Source: Sphingomonadaceae bacterium (lineage in GTDB: Bacteria > Pseudomonadota > Alphaproteobacteria > Sphingomonadales > Sphingomonadaceae). Taken from it: a stretch of DNA of 64,000 nt. Below, piece after piece: positions 17,577-27,559 of the stretch. The first letter of the stretch is position 1; each line of letters opens with the position of its first letter. The notes beneath the pieces are model-generated. The model did not search any database. It had not been told where the DNA came from and saw nothing but the letters and a program-made list of their open reading frames with translations. A program made the position numbers and the translations under genes. The stretch spans positions 1 through 64,000 of the forward strand of contig JASBUR010000018.1 in NCBI GenBank assembly GCA_030147805.1, written 5' to 3'.

Positions 17577-18470
17577 ATGCGTGCCCTCCTCGGTTCCCTG
17601 TGGAACAATGCCTATGTGCTGATGACGCTGACCTGCCTGTTCTGGGCGGGCAATTCGGTCGTCGGGCGCGCCGCGCGCGACGTCGTGCCGCCCGTCGCGC
17701 TGGCGTTCTGGCGCTGGGTGCTCGCCTTCCTGCTCGTCATCGCCTTCGCCTGGCCGCACCTCAAGCGCGACCGCGCGGCGCTGCGCGCGGCCTGGCCCTG
17801 GGTTCTGGTGCTCGGCATCCTCGGCGTCGGCGCGTTCAACACGCTGCTCTATTCCGGGCTGCAATATACCACGGCGCTCAACGCGGTGCTGATGCAGTCG
17901 GCGCAGCCGCCGCTCATCCTGCTGACGGCGTTCCTGCTGCTGCGCGACCGGGCCGGGCCGGCACAGATCGCCGGGGTGGTCCTCTCGCTCGTCGGGGTGC
18001 TGGTGATCGTCGCGCGCGGAGAGTTGGCGGTACTGCTTCATTTCCGCCTCAACCCCGGCGACGCGATCGTGCTGTTCGCGATGCTGTTCTGGGTGCTCTA
18101 TTCGGTGCTGCTGCGCTTCCGTCCGGCGGTGCATCCGCTGAGCTTCCTCGCCGTCACCTTCGCGATCGCCTGGCTGTTCATCCTGCCCTTCTACGCCTGG
18201 GAACTGATCGGCGGCCGCCGCATCGTCGCCGCACCCGAAAGCTTCGCGTTCATCGCCTATGTCGGGATTTTCCCCTCGCTGCTCGCCTATGGCTTCTTCA
18301 ACCGCGGGGTCGAGCTGCTCGGCCCCGGCCGCGCCGGCATCTTCCTCAACCTGATGCCCGTCTTCGGCGCGCTGCTGGCGATCACGCTGCTCGGCGAGCG
18401 CTTCACCACCGCGCATGCCGTCGGCATCGCGCTGATCGGCGCCGGCCTCCTTCTGACGCGCAGACCCTAG
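17577..18470 (+). CDS. DMT-superfamily (EamA) transporter
   Basis: A 297-residue inner-membrane protein with ten hydrophobic segments in two EamA halves (about 10-140 and 155-295). The conserved opening [16 protein letters not shown] and a C-terminal repeat [19 protein letters not shown] fit the drug/metabolite exporter family. The substrate is unknown (amino acids, nucleotides or purines are typical). The ATG follows GAGCGGGCG. It precedes acnA by 175 bases on the same strand but is probably transcribed independently. Confidence 0.9.
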   Translation: MRALLGSLWNNAYVLMTLTCLFWAGNSVVGRAARDVVPPVALAFWRWVLAFLLVIAFAWPHLKRDRAALRAAWPWVLVLGILGVGAFNTLLYSGLQYTTALNAVLMQSAQPPLILLTAFLLLRDRAGPAQIAGVVLSLVGVLVIVARGELAVLLHFRLNPGDAIVLFAMLFWVLYSVLLRFRPAVHPLSFLAVTFAIAWLFILPFYAWELIGGRRIVAAPESFAFIAYVGIFPSLLAYGFFNRGVELLGPGRAGIFLNLMPVFGALLAITLLGERFTTAHAVGIALIGAGLLLTRRP

Positions 18471-18645
18471 GGTCCGGAGCCGCCGCGTCGGAAGGCGCGC
18501 CCACCGGTATCGCGGGGCAGTCGTCATTTGCGCTCGCACGATTGCCAAAAAATCAGGGCAGCTGTCGCCCGCTCGACCTTTCCCCTCCCCCCCCTCGCTG
18601 CTAAACCCGCGCTGCATCGCAACACGACCCGCGCAGGAGGCCGCC

Positions 18646-21330
<2,685 letters not shown>

Positions 21331-21364
21331 TCTCGCGGGCGGCGGGCCCGGCCCGCCGCCCGCG

Positions 21365-22036
21365 CTAGTGCCAGTCGATCATCGTCCAGCCGTGTCGCCG
21401 CGCATGTGCGCGCAGCGCGGCCGAGGCGTTGACGGCGATCGGTTCGTCGGACCAGTCGAACACCGGTCTGTCGGAGAAATGATCCGAATAGAAGCGCACG
21501 CGCGCGGTGCGCCGGTCGATGCCCGCCGCGGCGAGATAATCCTCGACCATCTGCATCTTGCCGGCGGCGTAGCAATTGTCGGCATCGATGCGCGCGAGGA
21601 TGCGCCCCCTGGCGTCGAGCTTCGAGCGCGTGGCGATCACCTCGTTGATGCCGAAGCGGCGCGACAGCGCCTCGACATAGAAGGCGTAGGAGGCGGTCGC
21701 GAGGATCACGCGGCGCCCGGCCGCCTTGTCGGCGGCGATCTGCGCCAGCGCGTCGGGATAGACGCCGCCGCGCATCACCGCCTCGGCATAAGCTTCGGCG
21801 GTGCGCGCGACCTTGGCCGGATCGGCACGTCCGCCCATCAGCAGCGTCTGGTTGATCTCCTTCAGCCGCTTGCGCGTCACGAGGCCTGCCGCATAGGCGA
21901 GCATGGCGAAACCGGCCAGCGGCAGCAGCAGCAGGCGCCACGGTGCGCGGCGCCGCGCCCAGAAGATCAGCCACGGCGTATAGGTGCCGCTGCGCGTGAT
22001 CGTCCGGTCCATGTCGTAGATGGCCAGTTCGACCAT
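21365..22036 (-). CDS. HAD-IB family phosphatase
   Basis: A 223-residue haloacid-dehalogenase-fold hydrolase. Motif I DMDRT (Asp8, Asp10) has the nucleophile and general acid; motif II is ILATAS and motif III/IV FYSDHFSD. The subfamily includes SerB-like and phospholipid-head-group phosphatases such as PgpP-like enzymes. It is the third gene of a minus-strand operon behind an NTP transferase and a CDP-alcohol phosphatidyltransferase, so it probably removes a phosphate from a lipid or head-group intermediate. A short hydrophobic stretch (LLLLPLAGFAMLAY) near residue 40 suggests membrane association. Confidence 0.87.
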   Translation of the reverse strand: MVELAIYDMDRTITRSGTYTPWLIFWARRRAPWRLLLLPLAGFAMLAYAAGLVTRKRLKEINQTLLMGGRADPAKVARTAEAYAEAVMRGGVYPDALAQIAADKAAGRRVILATASYAFYVEALSRRFGINEVIATRSKLDARGRILARIDADNCYAAGKMQMVEDYLAAAGIDRRTARVRFYSDHFSDRPVFDWSDEPIAVNASAALRAHARRHGWTMIDWH

Positions 22037-22044
22037 GGGTGATG

Positions 22045-22821
22045 TCAGCCTCGGACGGAAAGAATGCTCTCGGCTAGCTCATGGTCGGCGGGCTTGTCGA
22101 CATCAATCGCCGCCTCGGGCTGGCGAAGCACCACCGGGCGCGCCTTGATCCCGAGCCGCCGGCCGGCGGCGGCGAGGCCGGCGCGCAGCGTCATCGTCCG
22201 GCTGAGCGCGCGCAGCAGCAGCAGCGGCCCGAACGCCGCAACGAGCTTCCACCCCCTCTTGCGGTCCTGTTCGACCCCGGCCCACAGATCGAGCGCGGCG
22301 CGCGCGCGATCGCCGGTCAGCGCGAAGAGATTGGCGCCGCTGTAGGCGCCGCCCCTGAATTTGAGCCAGGTGCGCTTGTTGCCCGGGTAGCGGGCGAGCA
22401 GATTCGCGCGTTCGACCAACGCCACCGCGACGTCGGCATCGCCGACGCCGGCGATGAAATCCTCGACCATCGCCGGGGTGAGCAGCGCATGGTAGGCGGT
22501 GGTCACCAGCACCGGCCAGGGCGCCGACGTTCCCGCTGCGGCAGCGACGCTCTGCGAGATCGAGGCGATCGACGCTTCGAAGCCGATGCGCGGCTCGCGC
22601 GCCAGCCAGGCGGTATCGGGGCGCGCCGACAGCGCAGCGGGCGCCTGCGCGAGGATGACGATGCGATCGATCGACGGGCAGTCCAGCAGGGTGCGGACGA
22701 CGCGCGACAGCATCGGCTGCCCGCGCACCGGCACCAGCGCCTTCCAGGTTTCGCCGAAATGCGCCGCCAGCGGATCGACGCCGGGGCGCTGTCCGGCGAG
22801 CAGCAAGGCGGTCCAGCCCAC
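22045..22821 (-). CDS. NTP transferase domain protein (probable sugar/polyol-phosphate nucleotidyltransferase)
   Basis: A 258-residue protein with a MobA/IspD-like nucleotidyltransferase N-terminus: LLLAGQRPGVDPLA then KALVPVRGQPMLSRV, the nucleotide-binding loop with the lysine of the family. TTAYHALLTP stands where metal-binding residues usually lie, and the C-terminus has IDVDKPAD, a typical ending. Starts with GTG immediately after the stop of the CDP-alcohol enzyme gene, implying coupling. Likely makes a CDP- or NDP-activated head group for its neighbour; the substrate (inositol phosphate is one candidate) is inferred only from context. Confidence 0.8.
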   Translation of the reverse strand: MGWTALLLAGQRPGVDPLAAHFGETWKALVPVRGQPMLSRVVRTLLDCPSIDRIVILAQAPAALSARPDTAWLAREPRIGFEASIASISQSVAAAAGTSAPWPVLVTTAYHALLTPAMVEDFIAGVGDADVAVALVERANLLARYPGNKRTWLKFRGGAYSGANLFALTGDRARAALDLWAGVEQDRKRGWKLVAAFGPLLLLRALSRTMTLRAGLAAAGRRLGIKARPVVLRQPEAAIDVDKPADHELAESILSVRG

Positions 22822-23922
22822 CTAGCTAAGCCAGGAGGTGATCGGGCGACCTGCGGCGCTGGCGATGCCGGCCTGCGCCAGCCGCACGAGGTGGAAGACA
22901 AGCGAGACCACCGTCCAGACGGCGACGCCGACGATGCCGAGGTCGGGCCGGCCGAACAGCATCGCGCCGAACAGGATCACCATGTTGGGATTGCGGCGCG
23001 CGGTGATCAGGCGGAACCAGGAATCGACGCGCTGCCAGACGTGGATGTGCATGCCCCAGGCGCCGAGGAAGGCGCCCTCGACGAACCGCCCGATCACGTA
23101 GCCGAGGACGATCACCGCCAGCACGATCTGCATCTCGCCCATCGCCAGCGGCGTGCCATAGTCGTCGAGCCCGGCGAGCCACGCCCACCACCAGAAGGGC
23201 GGATGGACGAGGTCGAGCCCATGGTCGGCGATGTCGCCGATCTTCGACGAGGTCACGGTGCAGCGCGCCAGCTTGCCGTCGACGGTGTCGAGCACCATGA
23301 ACACGAAGCCGACCGCCATTCCCGCCCAATAATTCCCCTCCCAGAACAGGAAGAAGGCGGCGACGCAGCAGGCGGCGCCGACCGCCGTCACCATGTTGGG
23401 GGTCATGCCGATCTTCGCCGCCAGCCGCGTCAGGTGGAAGGCGAGCTCGGGCCAGAGATATTTGGTGAGGAGGTCGGTGACGCCTTTGTAGGCGCCATAG
23501 TAACTCGCACGCTCGACCGCCGGCACGCCGGCCGGCGTCAGCGGCAGCAGAAACGGCGCCTCGCGTTTGCGCAGCTCATGGTTGTTGAGCTGGATACCGC
23601 TTTCGATCGCCAGCGTGGTGAGCCCGGCAGGGACCTGGCCGCGCGCCATCGCGTCGGCGGCAGCGGCGGCGTCGCCGGCGACATGCGCGAGCACCGGCCG
23701 TCCGTCGCGGGTGATCGCGACGCCGGGATGGTCCGCGGCATAGCCGAGCCACGCCGGATCGAAGACATGGCCGAGATCGACGAGCAGCGCCGCGCCGGCC
23801 GGCGCCGACGCCGCGACTTCGAAGCCCTGGACGTCGGCGATGCGGCGAAGCCGCTCCGCGGCGGTGAGGCCCCAGGCGCGCGTGTCGTTGGTCCCGACGG
23901 GCAGGATCGGCGGTCGATTCAT
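22822..23922 (-). CDS. CDP-alcohol phosphatidyltransferase with an N-terminal extension
   Basis: A 366-residue membrane enzyme. The catalytic motif DxxDGxxARx8GxxxDxxxD is intact (DTVDGKLAR ... GDIADHGLD, about residues 215-240) within a six-span domain (about 150-366) introduced by the usual KIGMTPNMVT. The first ~130 residues are not seen in simple phosphatidyltransferases. They contain LLVDLGHVFDPAWL and ITRDGRPVLAHV, resembling a degenerate nucleotidyltransferase domain like that of inositol-phosphate cytidylyltransferase/DIPP synthase fusions. First gene of a three-gene lipid head-group operon, divergent from the mla operon. Confidence 0.88.
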   Translation of the reverse strand: MNRPPILPVGTNDTRAWGLTAAERLRRIADVQGFEVAASAPAGAALLVDLGHVFDPAWLGYAADHPGVAITRDGRPVLAHVAGDAAAAADAMARGQVPAGLTTLAIESGIQLNNHELRKREAPFLLPLTPAGVPAVERASYYGAYKGVTDLLTKYLWPELAFHLTRLAAKIGMTPNMVTAVGAACCVAAFFLFWEGNYWAGMAVGFVFMVLDTVDGKLARCTVTSSKIGDIADHGLDLVHPPFWWWAWLAGLDDYGTPLAMGEMQIVLAVIVLGYVIGRFVEGAFLGAWGMHIHVWQRVDSWFRLITARRNPNMVILFGAMLFGRPDLGIVGVAVWTVVSLVFHLVRLAQAGIASAAGRPITSWLS

Positions 23923-24058
23923 CGCGCGCCAATATTCGCGTCGCTGTGGCGGAAATAAGGTTGGCGCCGCCGCCGCGACAAAGAAGCCGATCGAAGCAAC
24001 GCTTGGCGAGCCCGCTCGTTTGTTGCTTGTCTGACATGAACTCGTGCATCACCCTCCC

Positions 24059-25192
24059 ATGCCGATGAGAAGTTGCGAACTCCACGAGGAGGCGCGCGGC
24101 GACACCCGCGTGCTCCGCTTTGGCGGGCGGTTGACCACCGCGCGCGTCAACGACGTGGCGCGCCGGCTTCGCGCACTCCATCCCGACGGCCGGCCGACAA
24201 TCATCGACATTACCGGGGTCGAGCGTATCGACACGACCGGCGCGTGGCTGATCTACCGGCTGGTGCGCGACTGGACCAAGGCGGGCGATTCAGCGACGCT
24301 CGAGGGCGCCGACGCCGACGCGCTGAAGCTGATCGAGCAGGTCGGCGCCAACGATCGGCCGGTCAAGATCCGCCCCGACCGCACCAACCCCTTCGTCCGC
24401 CGGCTTGCGCAGATCGGCGATCACGTCATCGACGTCGTCGACACGCTCGGCGACTTCCTCGGCTTTCTGGGCGAGACGATGCGCGTGCTGGGGCGCACGT
24501 TGGTCAACCCGAGCCGCTTCCGCTGGCCGGCGATCATCCGGCAGATGGAAGTCGTCGGCGTCAACTCGCTCGGCATCGTCGGGCTGATGTCGTTTCTCGT
24601 CGGCATCGTCGTCGCGCAGCAGGGCGCGGTGCAGCTGCGCCAGTTCGGCGCCGAGGTGTTCACGATCAACCTCGTCGGCCGCTCGGTGACGCGCGAACTC
24701 GGCGTGCTGATGACCGCGATCATGGTCGCGGGCCGGTCGGGTAGCGCCTTTGCCGCGCAGATCGGCTCGATGAAGCTCGGCGAGGAGGTCGATGCGATGC
24801 GCACGATCGGCCTGTCGCCGACCGAAGTGCTCACGCTGCCGCGCGTACTCGCCACCGTGCTGGTGATGCCGCTGCTCGCCTTCTACGCCTCGATCCTGGC
24901 GATCGTCGGCGGCGGGCTGTTCTCGTGGTTCTCGCTCGACATCCCGCTCATCACCTTCGTGCAGCGCATCCAGGAGGTCGTGCCGCTCACCGACCTGTGG
25001 ATCGCGCTGATCAAGGCGCCGGTGTTCGGGCTGATCATTGCGGTAACCGGCTGCTACCAGGGCATGCAGGTGACCGGCAACGCCGAGTCGGTCGGGCAGC
25101 GCACGACCGCCGCGGTGGTGCAGTCGATCTTCCTCGTCATCATCCTCGACGCCTTCTTCGCCGTCTTCTTCACCGCGCTGGGGTGGATATGA
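24059..25192 (+). CDS. mlaE: MlaE-type lipid ABC permease with fused N-terminal STAS domain
   Basis: About 377 residues. Residues 1-105 form a STAS domain (VLRFGGRLTT, IDITGVERIDTTGAWLIYRL), the fold of the separate MlaB protein in enterobacteria. The rest is the MlaE permease with its QQGAVQLRQFGAE and ELGVLMTAIMVAGRSGSAFAA signature blocks and five spans. It moves phospholipid between the inner membrane and a periplasmic MCE protein. Start choices are GTG 24044, ATG 24059 and ATG 24065, none with a clear Shine-Dalgarno. Overlaps mlaF by four bases. Confidence 0.93.
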   Translation: MPMRSCELHEEARGDTRVLRFGGRLTTARVNDVARRLRALHPDGRPTIIDITGVERIDTTGAWLIYRLVRDWTKAGDSATLEGADADALKLIEQVGANDRPVKIRPDRTNPFVRRLAQIGDHVIDVVDTLGDFLGFLGETMRVLGRTLVNPSRFRWPAIIRQMEVVGVNSLGIVGLMSFLVGIVVAQQGAVQLRQFGAEVFTINLVGRSVTRELGVLMTAIMVAGRSGSAFAAQIGSMKLGEEVDAMRTIGLSPTEVLTLPRVLATVLVMPLLAFYASILAIVGGGLFSWFSLDIPLITFVQRIQEVVPLTDLWIALIKAPVFGLIIAVTGCYQGMQVTGNAESVGQRTTAAVVQSIFLVIILDAFFAVFFTALGWI

Positions 25193-25983
25193 GGGCCGAC
25201 GATCGGAGCGAGACGGTTATCTCCGTCAAGGGACTCCGCAACAGCTTCGGGGCGCAGGTCGTCCACGAGAATCTCGATCTCGAGGTGAAGCGCGGCGAGA
25301 TCATCGGCATCGTCGGCGGGTCGGGCACCGGCAAGTCGGTACTGATGCGGTCGATCGTCGGCCTGAAGACGCCCGACGCCGGCGAGATCACCGTCTTCGG
25401 CCAGAATGCCGTCGACCAGACGCTCGAAGAAGCGACCGAGATGCGCCGGCACTGGGGCGTGCTGTTCCAGAGCGGCGCGCTGTTCTCGGGCCTGACCGTT
25501 GCCGAGAACATCCAGGTGCCGCTGCGCGAATTCTATCGGCTCGACGACGAGCTGATGAACGAGATCGCGGCGTTCAAGATCGCGCTGGTCGGGCTCGGGC
25601 CCGAGGCAGGGCCGAAATATCCGAGCGAGCTGTCGGGCGGCATGCGCAAGCGCGCCGGCCTCGCGCGCTCGCTGGCACTCGACCCGCAGCTGCTGTTCCT
25701 CGACGAACCGACCGCCGGGCTCGACCCGATCGGCGCGGCGGCGTTCGACGAGCTGATCAAGTCGCTGCGCGATTCGCTCGACCTCACCGTCTTCATCATC
25801 ACGCACGACCTCGATACGCTCTATGCGATCTGCGACCGCGTCGCGGTGCTCGCCGACAAGCACGTGCTCAAGGTCGGAACGATCCCGGAACTGCTGGAGT
25901 TTGATCACCCATGGGTTCAGGAATATTTCCGCGGACCGCGGGGTCGCGCGGCGGCCGATTCGGTCGCTGAGGGGCGCAGCTGA
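25189..25983 (+). CDS. mlaF: Lipid-transport ABC ATPase (MlaF type)
   Basis: A 264-residue ATPase with Walker A GGSGTGKS, signature LSGGMRKRAGLARS (the variant with MRKR found in MCE-system ATPases) and Walker B LLFLDEPTAGLDP, followed by the H-loop FIITHD. The ATG at 25189 overlaps the mlaE stop (ATGA); the longer open frame lies within mlaE. The C-terminal tail FDHPWVQEYFRGPRG is typical of the family and contacts the permease complex. Confidence 0.95.
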   Translation: MRADDRSETVISVKGLRNSFGAQVVHENLDLEVKRGEIIGIVGGSGTGKSVLMRSIVGLKTPDAGEITVFGQNAVDQTLEEATEMRRHWGVLFQSGALFSGLTVAENIQVPLREFYRLDDELMNEIAAFKIALVGLGPEAGPKYPSELSGGMRKRAGLARSLALDPQLLFLDEPTAGLDPIGAAAFDELIKSLRDSLDLTVFIITHDLDTLYAICDRVAVLADKHVLKVGTIPELLEFDHPWVQEYFRGPRGRAAADSVAEGRS

Positions 25984-26933
25984 TGGAACATAAGGGTAGC
26001 AACGTACTCGTCGGCGCCGTCGTGCTCGCGCTGCTCGTCGCGCTGTTCGGCTTCGTGCTGTGGCTGTCGCGCGTCGATACCAGCGAGGCGAAGAACTATG
26101 ACATCCTGTTCAAGGAGGTGAGCGGGCTCGCGGTCGGCAGCCAGGTGCAATTCTCCGGCGTGCCGGTCGGCGCGGTCAAGGAGATCCGCCTGATGCCGCA
26201 GACCCCCGAATTCGTCCGCGTCCGCATCCAGGTCGGCGAGGACGTTCCAGTACTCCAGGGCACCACCGCCACCCTGTCGAGCGTCGGCTTCACCGGCGTG
26301 TCGATCGTCCAGCTCGACGGCGCCATCAAGGGCGCGCCGCCGATCGCCGAGGACGGCCCCTTCGGTGCGCCGGTGATTCCGACCAAGCCGGGCGCGCTCG
26401 GCCAGCTGCTCAACAGCGCCCCCGAGCTGCTCGAGCGCGTCAGCGCGCTCACCGAGCGGCTGACGCGCGTTCTCGACGAGCGCAACCAGGAGTCGATCGC
26501 CGGCATTCTCAAGAACAGCGAGCGCATCACCGGCGCCTTCGCCAACCGCTCCGACGAGATCGCCGCGACGGTCGCAGAGGCGCGCTTCGCGGTCCGCGAA
26601 CTGGGTCTTGCCGCCAACGAGTTCGCCGAACTGGCCGATTCGACCACCCGGCTGATGGACCAGGAGGGACGGCCGCTCGTCGCCGACCTGCGCAAGACGG
26701 TGCAGCGCGCCGACCAGACGCTCGCCGCGATCGAGAGCACCGCCACGGCGGCGAAGCCCGGGCTCGAGACCTTCAGCACGCAGACCGTTCCCGAGATCGG
26801 CCAGCTGGTGCGCGACTTGCGCGACGTCACCACCTCGCTCGGCGCAGTCGCCGCCAAGCTCGACGAGGACCCCGCCGGAGCGCTGGTCGGTGGGCGGACG
26901 CTGCCCGATTACGAGCCGGAGAAGAGCCAATGA
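25983..26933 (+). CDS. mlaD: MCE-domain periplasmic lipid-binding protein (MlaD type)
   Basis: 316 residues: one N-terminal membrane anchor (about 9-28), a single MCE domain (about 38-118; FKEVSGLAVGSQVQFSGVPVG), then a long helical region to the C-terminus, predicted to form a hydrophobic tube or coiled coil. It is longer than the enterobacterial MlaD (about 180) and closer to alphaproteobacterial MCE proteins. Its ATG overlaps the mlaF stop (TGATG), and it overlaps the following lipoprotein gene. Confidence 0.93.
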   Translation: MEHKGSNVLVGAVVLALLVALFGFVLWLSRVDTSEAKNYDILFKEVSGLAVGSQVQFSGVPVGAVKEIRLMPQTPEFVRVRIQVGEDVPVLQGTTATLSSVGFTGVSIVQLDGAIKGAPPIAEDGPFGAPVIPTKPGALGQLLNSAPELLERVSALTERLTRVLDERNQESIAGILKNSERITGAFANRSDEIAATVAEARFAVRELGLAANEFAELADSTTRLMDQEGRPLVADLRKTVQRADQTLAAIESTATAAKPGLETFSTQTVPEIGQLVRDLRDVTTSLGAVAAKLDEDPAGALVGGRTLPDYEPEKSQ

Positions 26934-27526
26934 TTCCCCGCCCCCTCACGCTGGCGCTGCTGCTGGCGCTCGGCGCCTGCGGCCCCCTCGTCCAGATCGG
27001 CGGCAACGCCGAACCACCGCCGTCGCTGCTGACGCTGCGCGCCACCTCGCTCGGAGCGCCCGGCGGCGCGATCGATCCCGCGCGGTCGCTGCTGATCGCG
27101 CAGCCGTCGGTCCCCGGCGCGCTGCAGACGCTGCGCCTGCCGGTGACGACCAGCGACACCGAGGTTCAGTATCTCAAGGCGGCGACCTGGATCGAGCAGC
27201 CATCGAAGCTGTTTCAGCGGTTGCTCGTCGACACCGTCGGCGCACGCGGCGGCGTGCTCGTGCTGAGCGAGCGTCAGTCCGACGTGGCGGCAGCGCGCAA
27301 GCTCACCGGCCAGCTGATCGACTTCGGGCTCGACGCGCGCGGCAGCCCGCAGGTGCGCATCCGCTACGACGCGCTGCTGTCGGGCGACGACGGCAAGCCG
27401 ATCGCGGCGCGGCGCTTCGAGGCGACGCGTCCGGTCGCCAGCGAAGACCCCGCCACCGTCGGCGCCGCGCTCAATGCCGTCGCGAATGAAGTCGCAGCCG
27501 AGGTCGCGACCTGGGTGGCCGGATAG
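26930..27526 (+). CDS. ABC-type transport auxiliary lipoprotein (PqiC/YmbA-like)
   Basis: A 198-residue lipoprotein with the lipobox LALGAC and an ABC_trans_aux domain: YLKAATWIEQPSKLFQRLLVD is the recognisable core, followed by a LTGQLIDFGLD strand. PqiC-type lipoproteins dock MCE tubes at the outer membrane, so this protein probably replaces MlaA/MlaC as the outer-membrane partner of the MlaEFD complex here. Overlaps mlaD by four bases and is the last gene of the operon. The convergent pepN gene ends 33 bases further on. Confidence 0.88.
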   Translation: MIPRPLTLALLLALGACGPLVQIGGNAEPPPSLLTLRATSLGAPGGAIDPARSLLIAQPSVPGALQTLRLPVTTSDTEVQYLKAATWIEQPSKLFQRLLVDTVGARGGVLVLSERQSDVAAARKLTGQLIDFGLDARGSPQVRIRYDALLSGDDGKPIAARRFEATRPVASEDPATVGAALNAVANEVAAEVATWVAG

Positions 27527-27559
27527 CGGACGCGATGCCGCCGCCGCCGGCCGGCGGCG

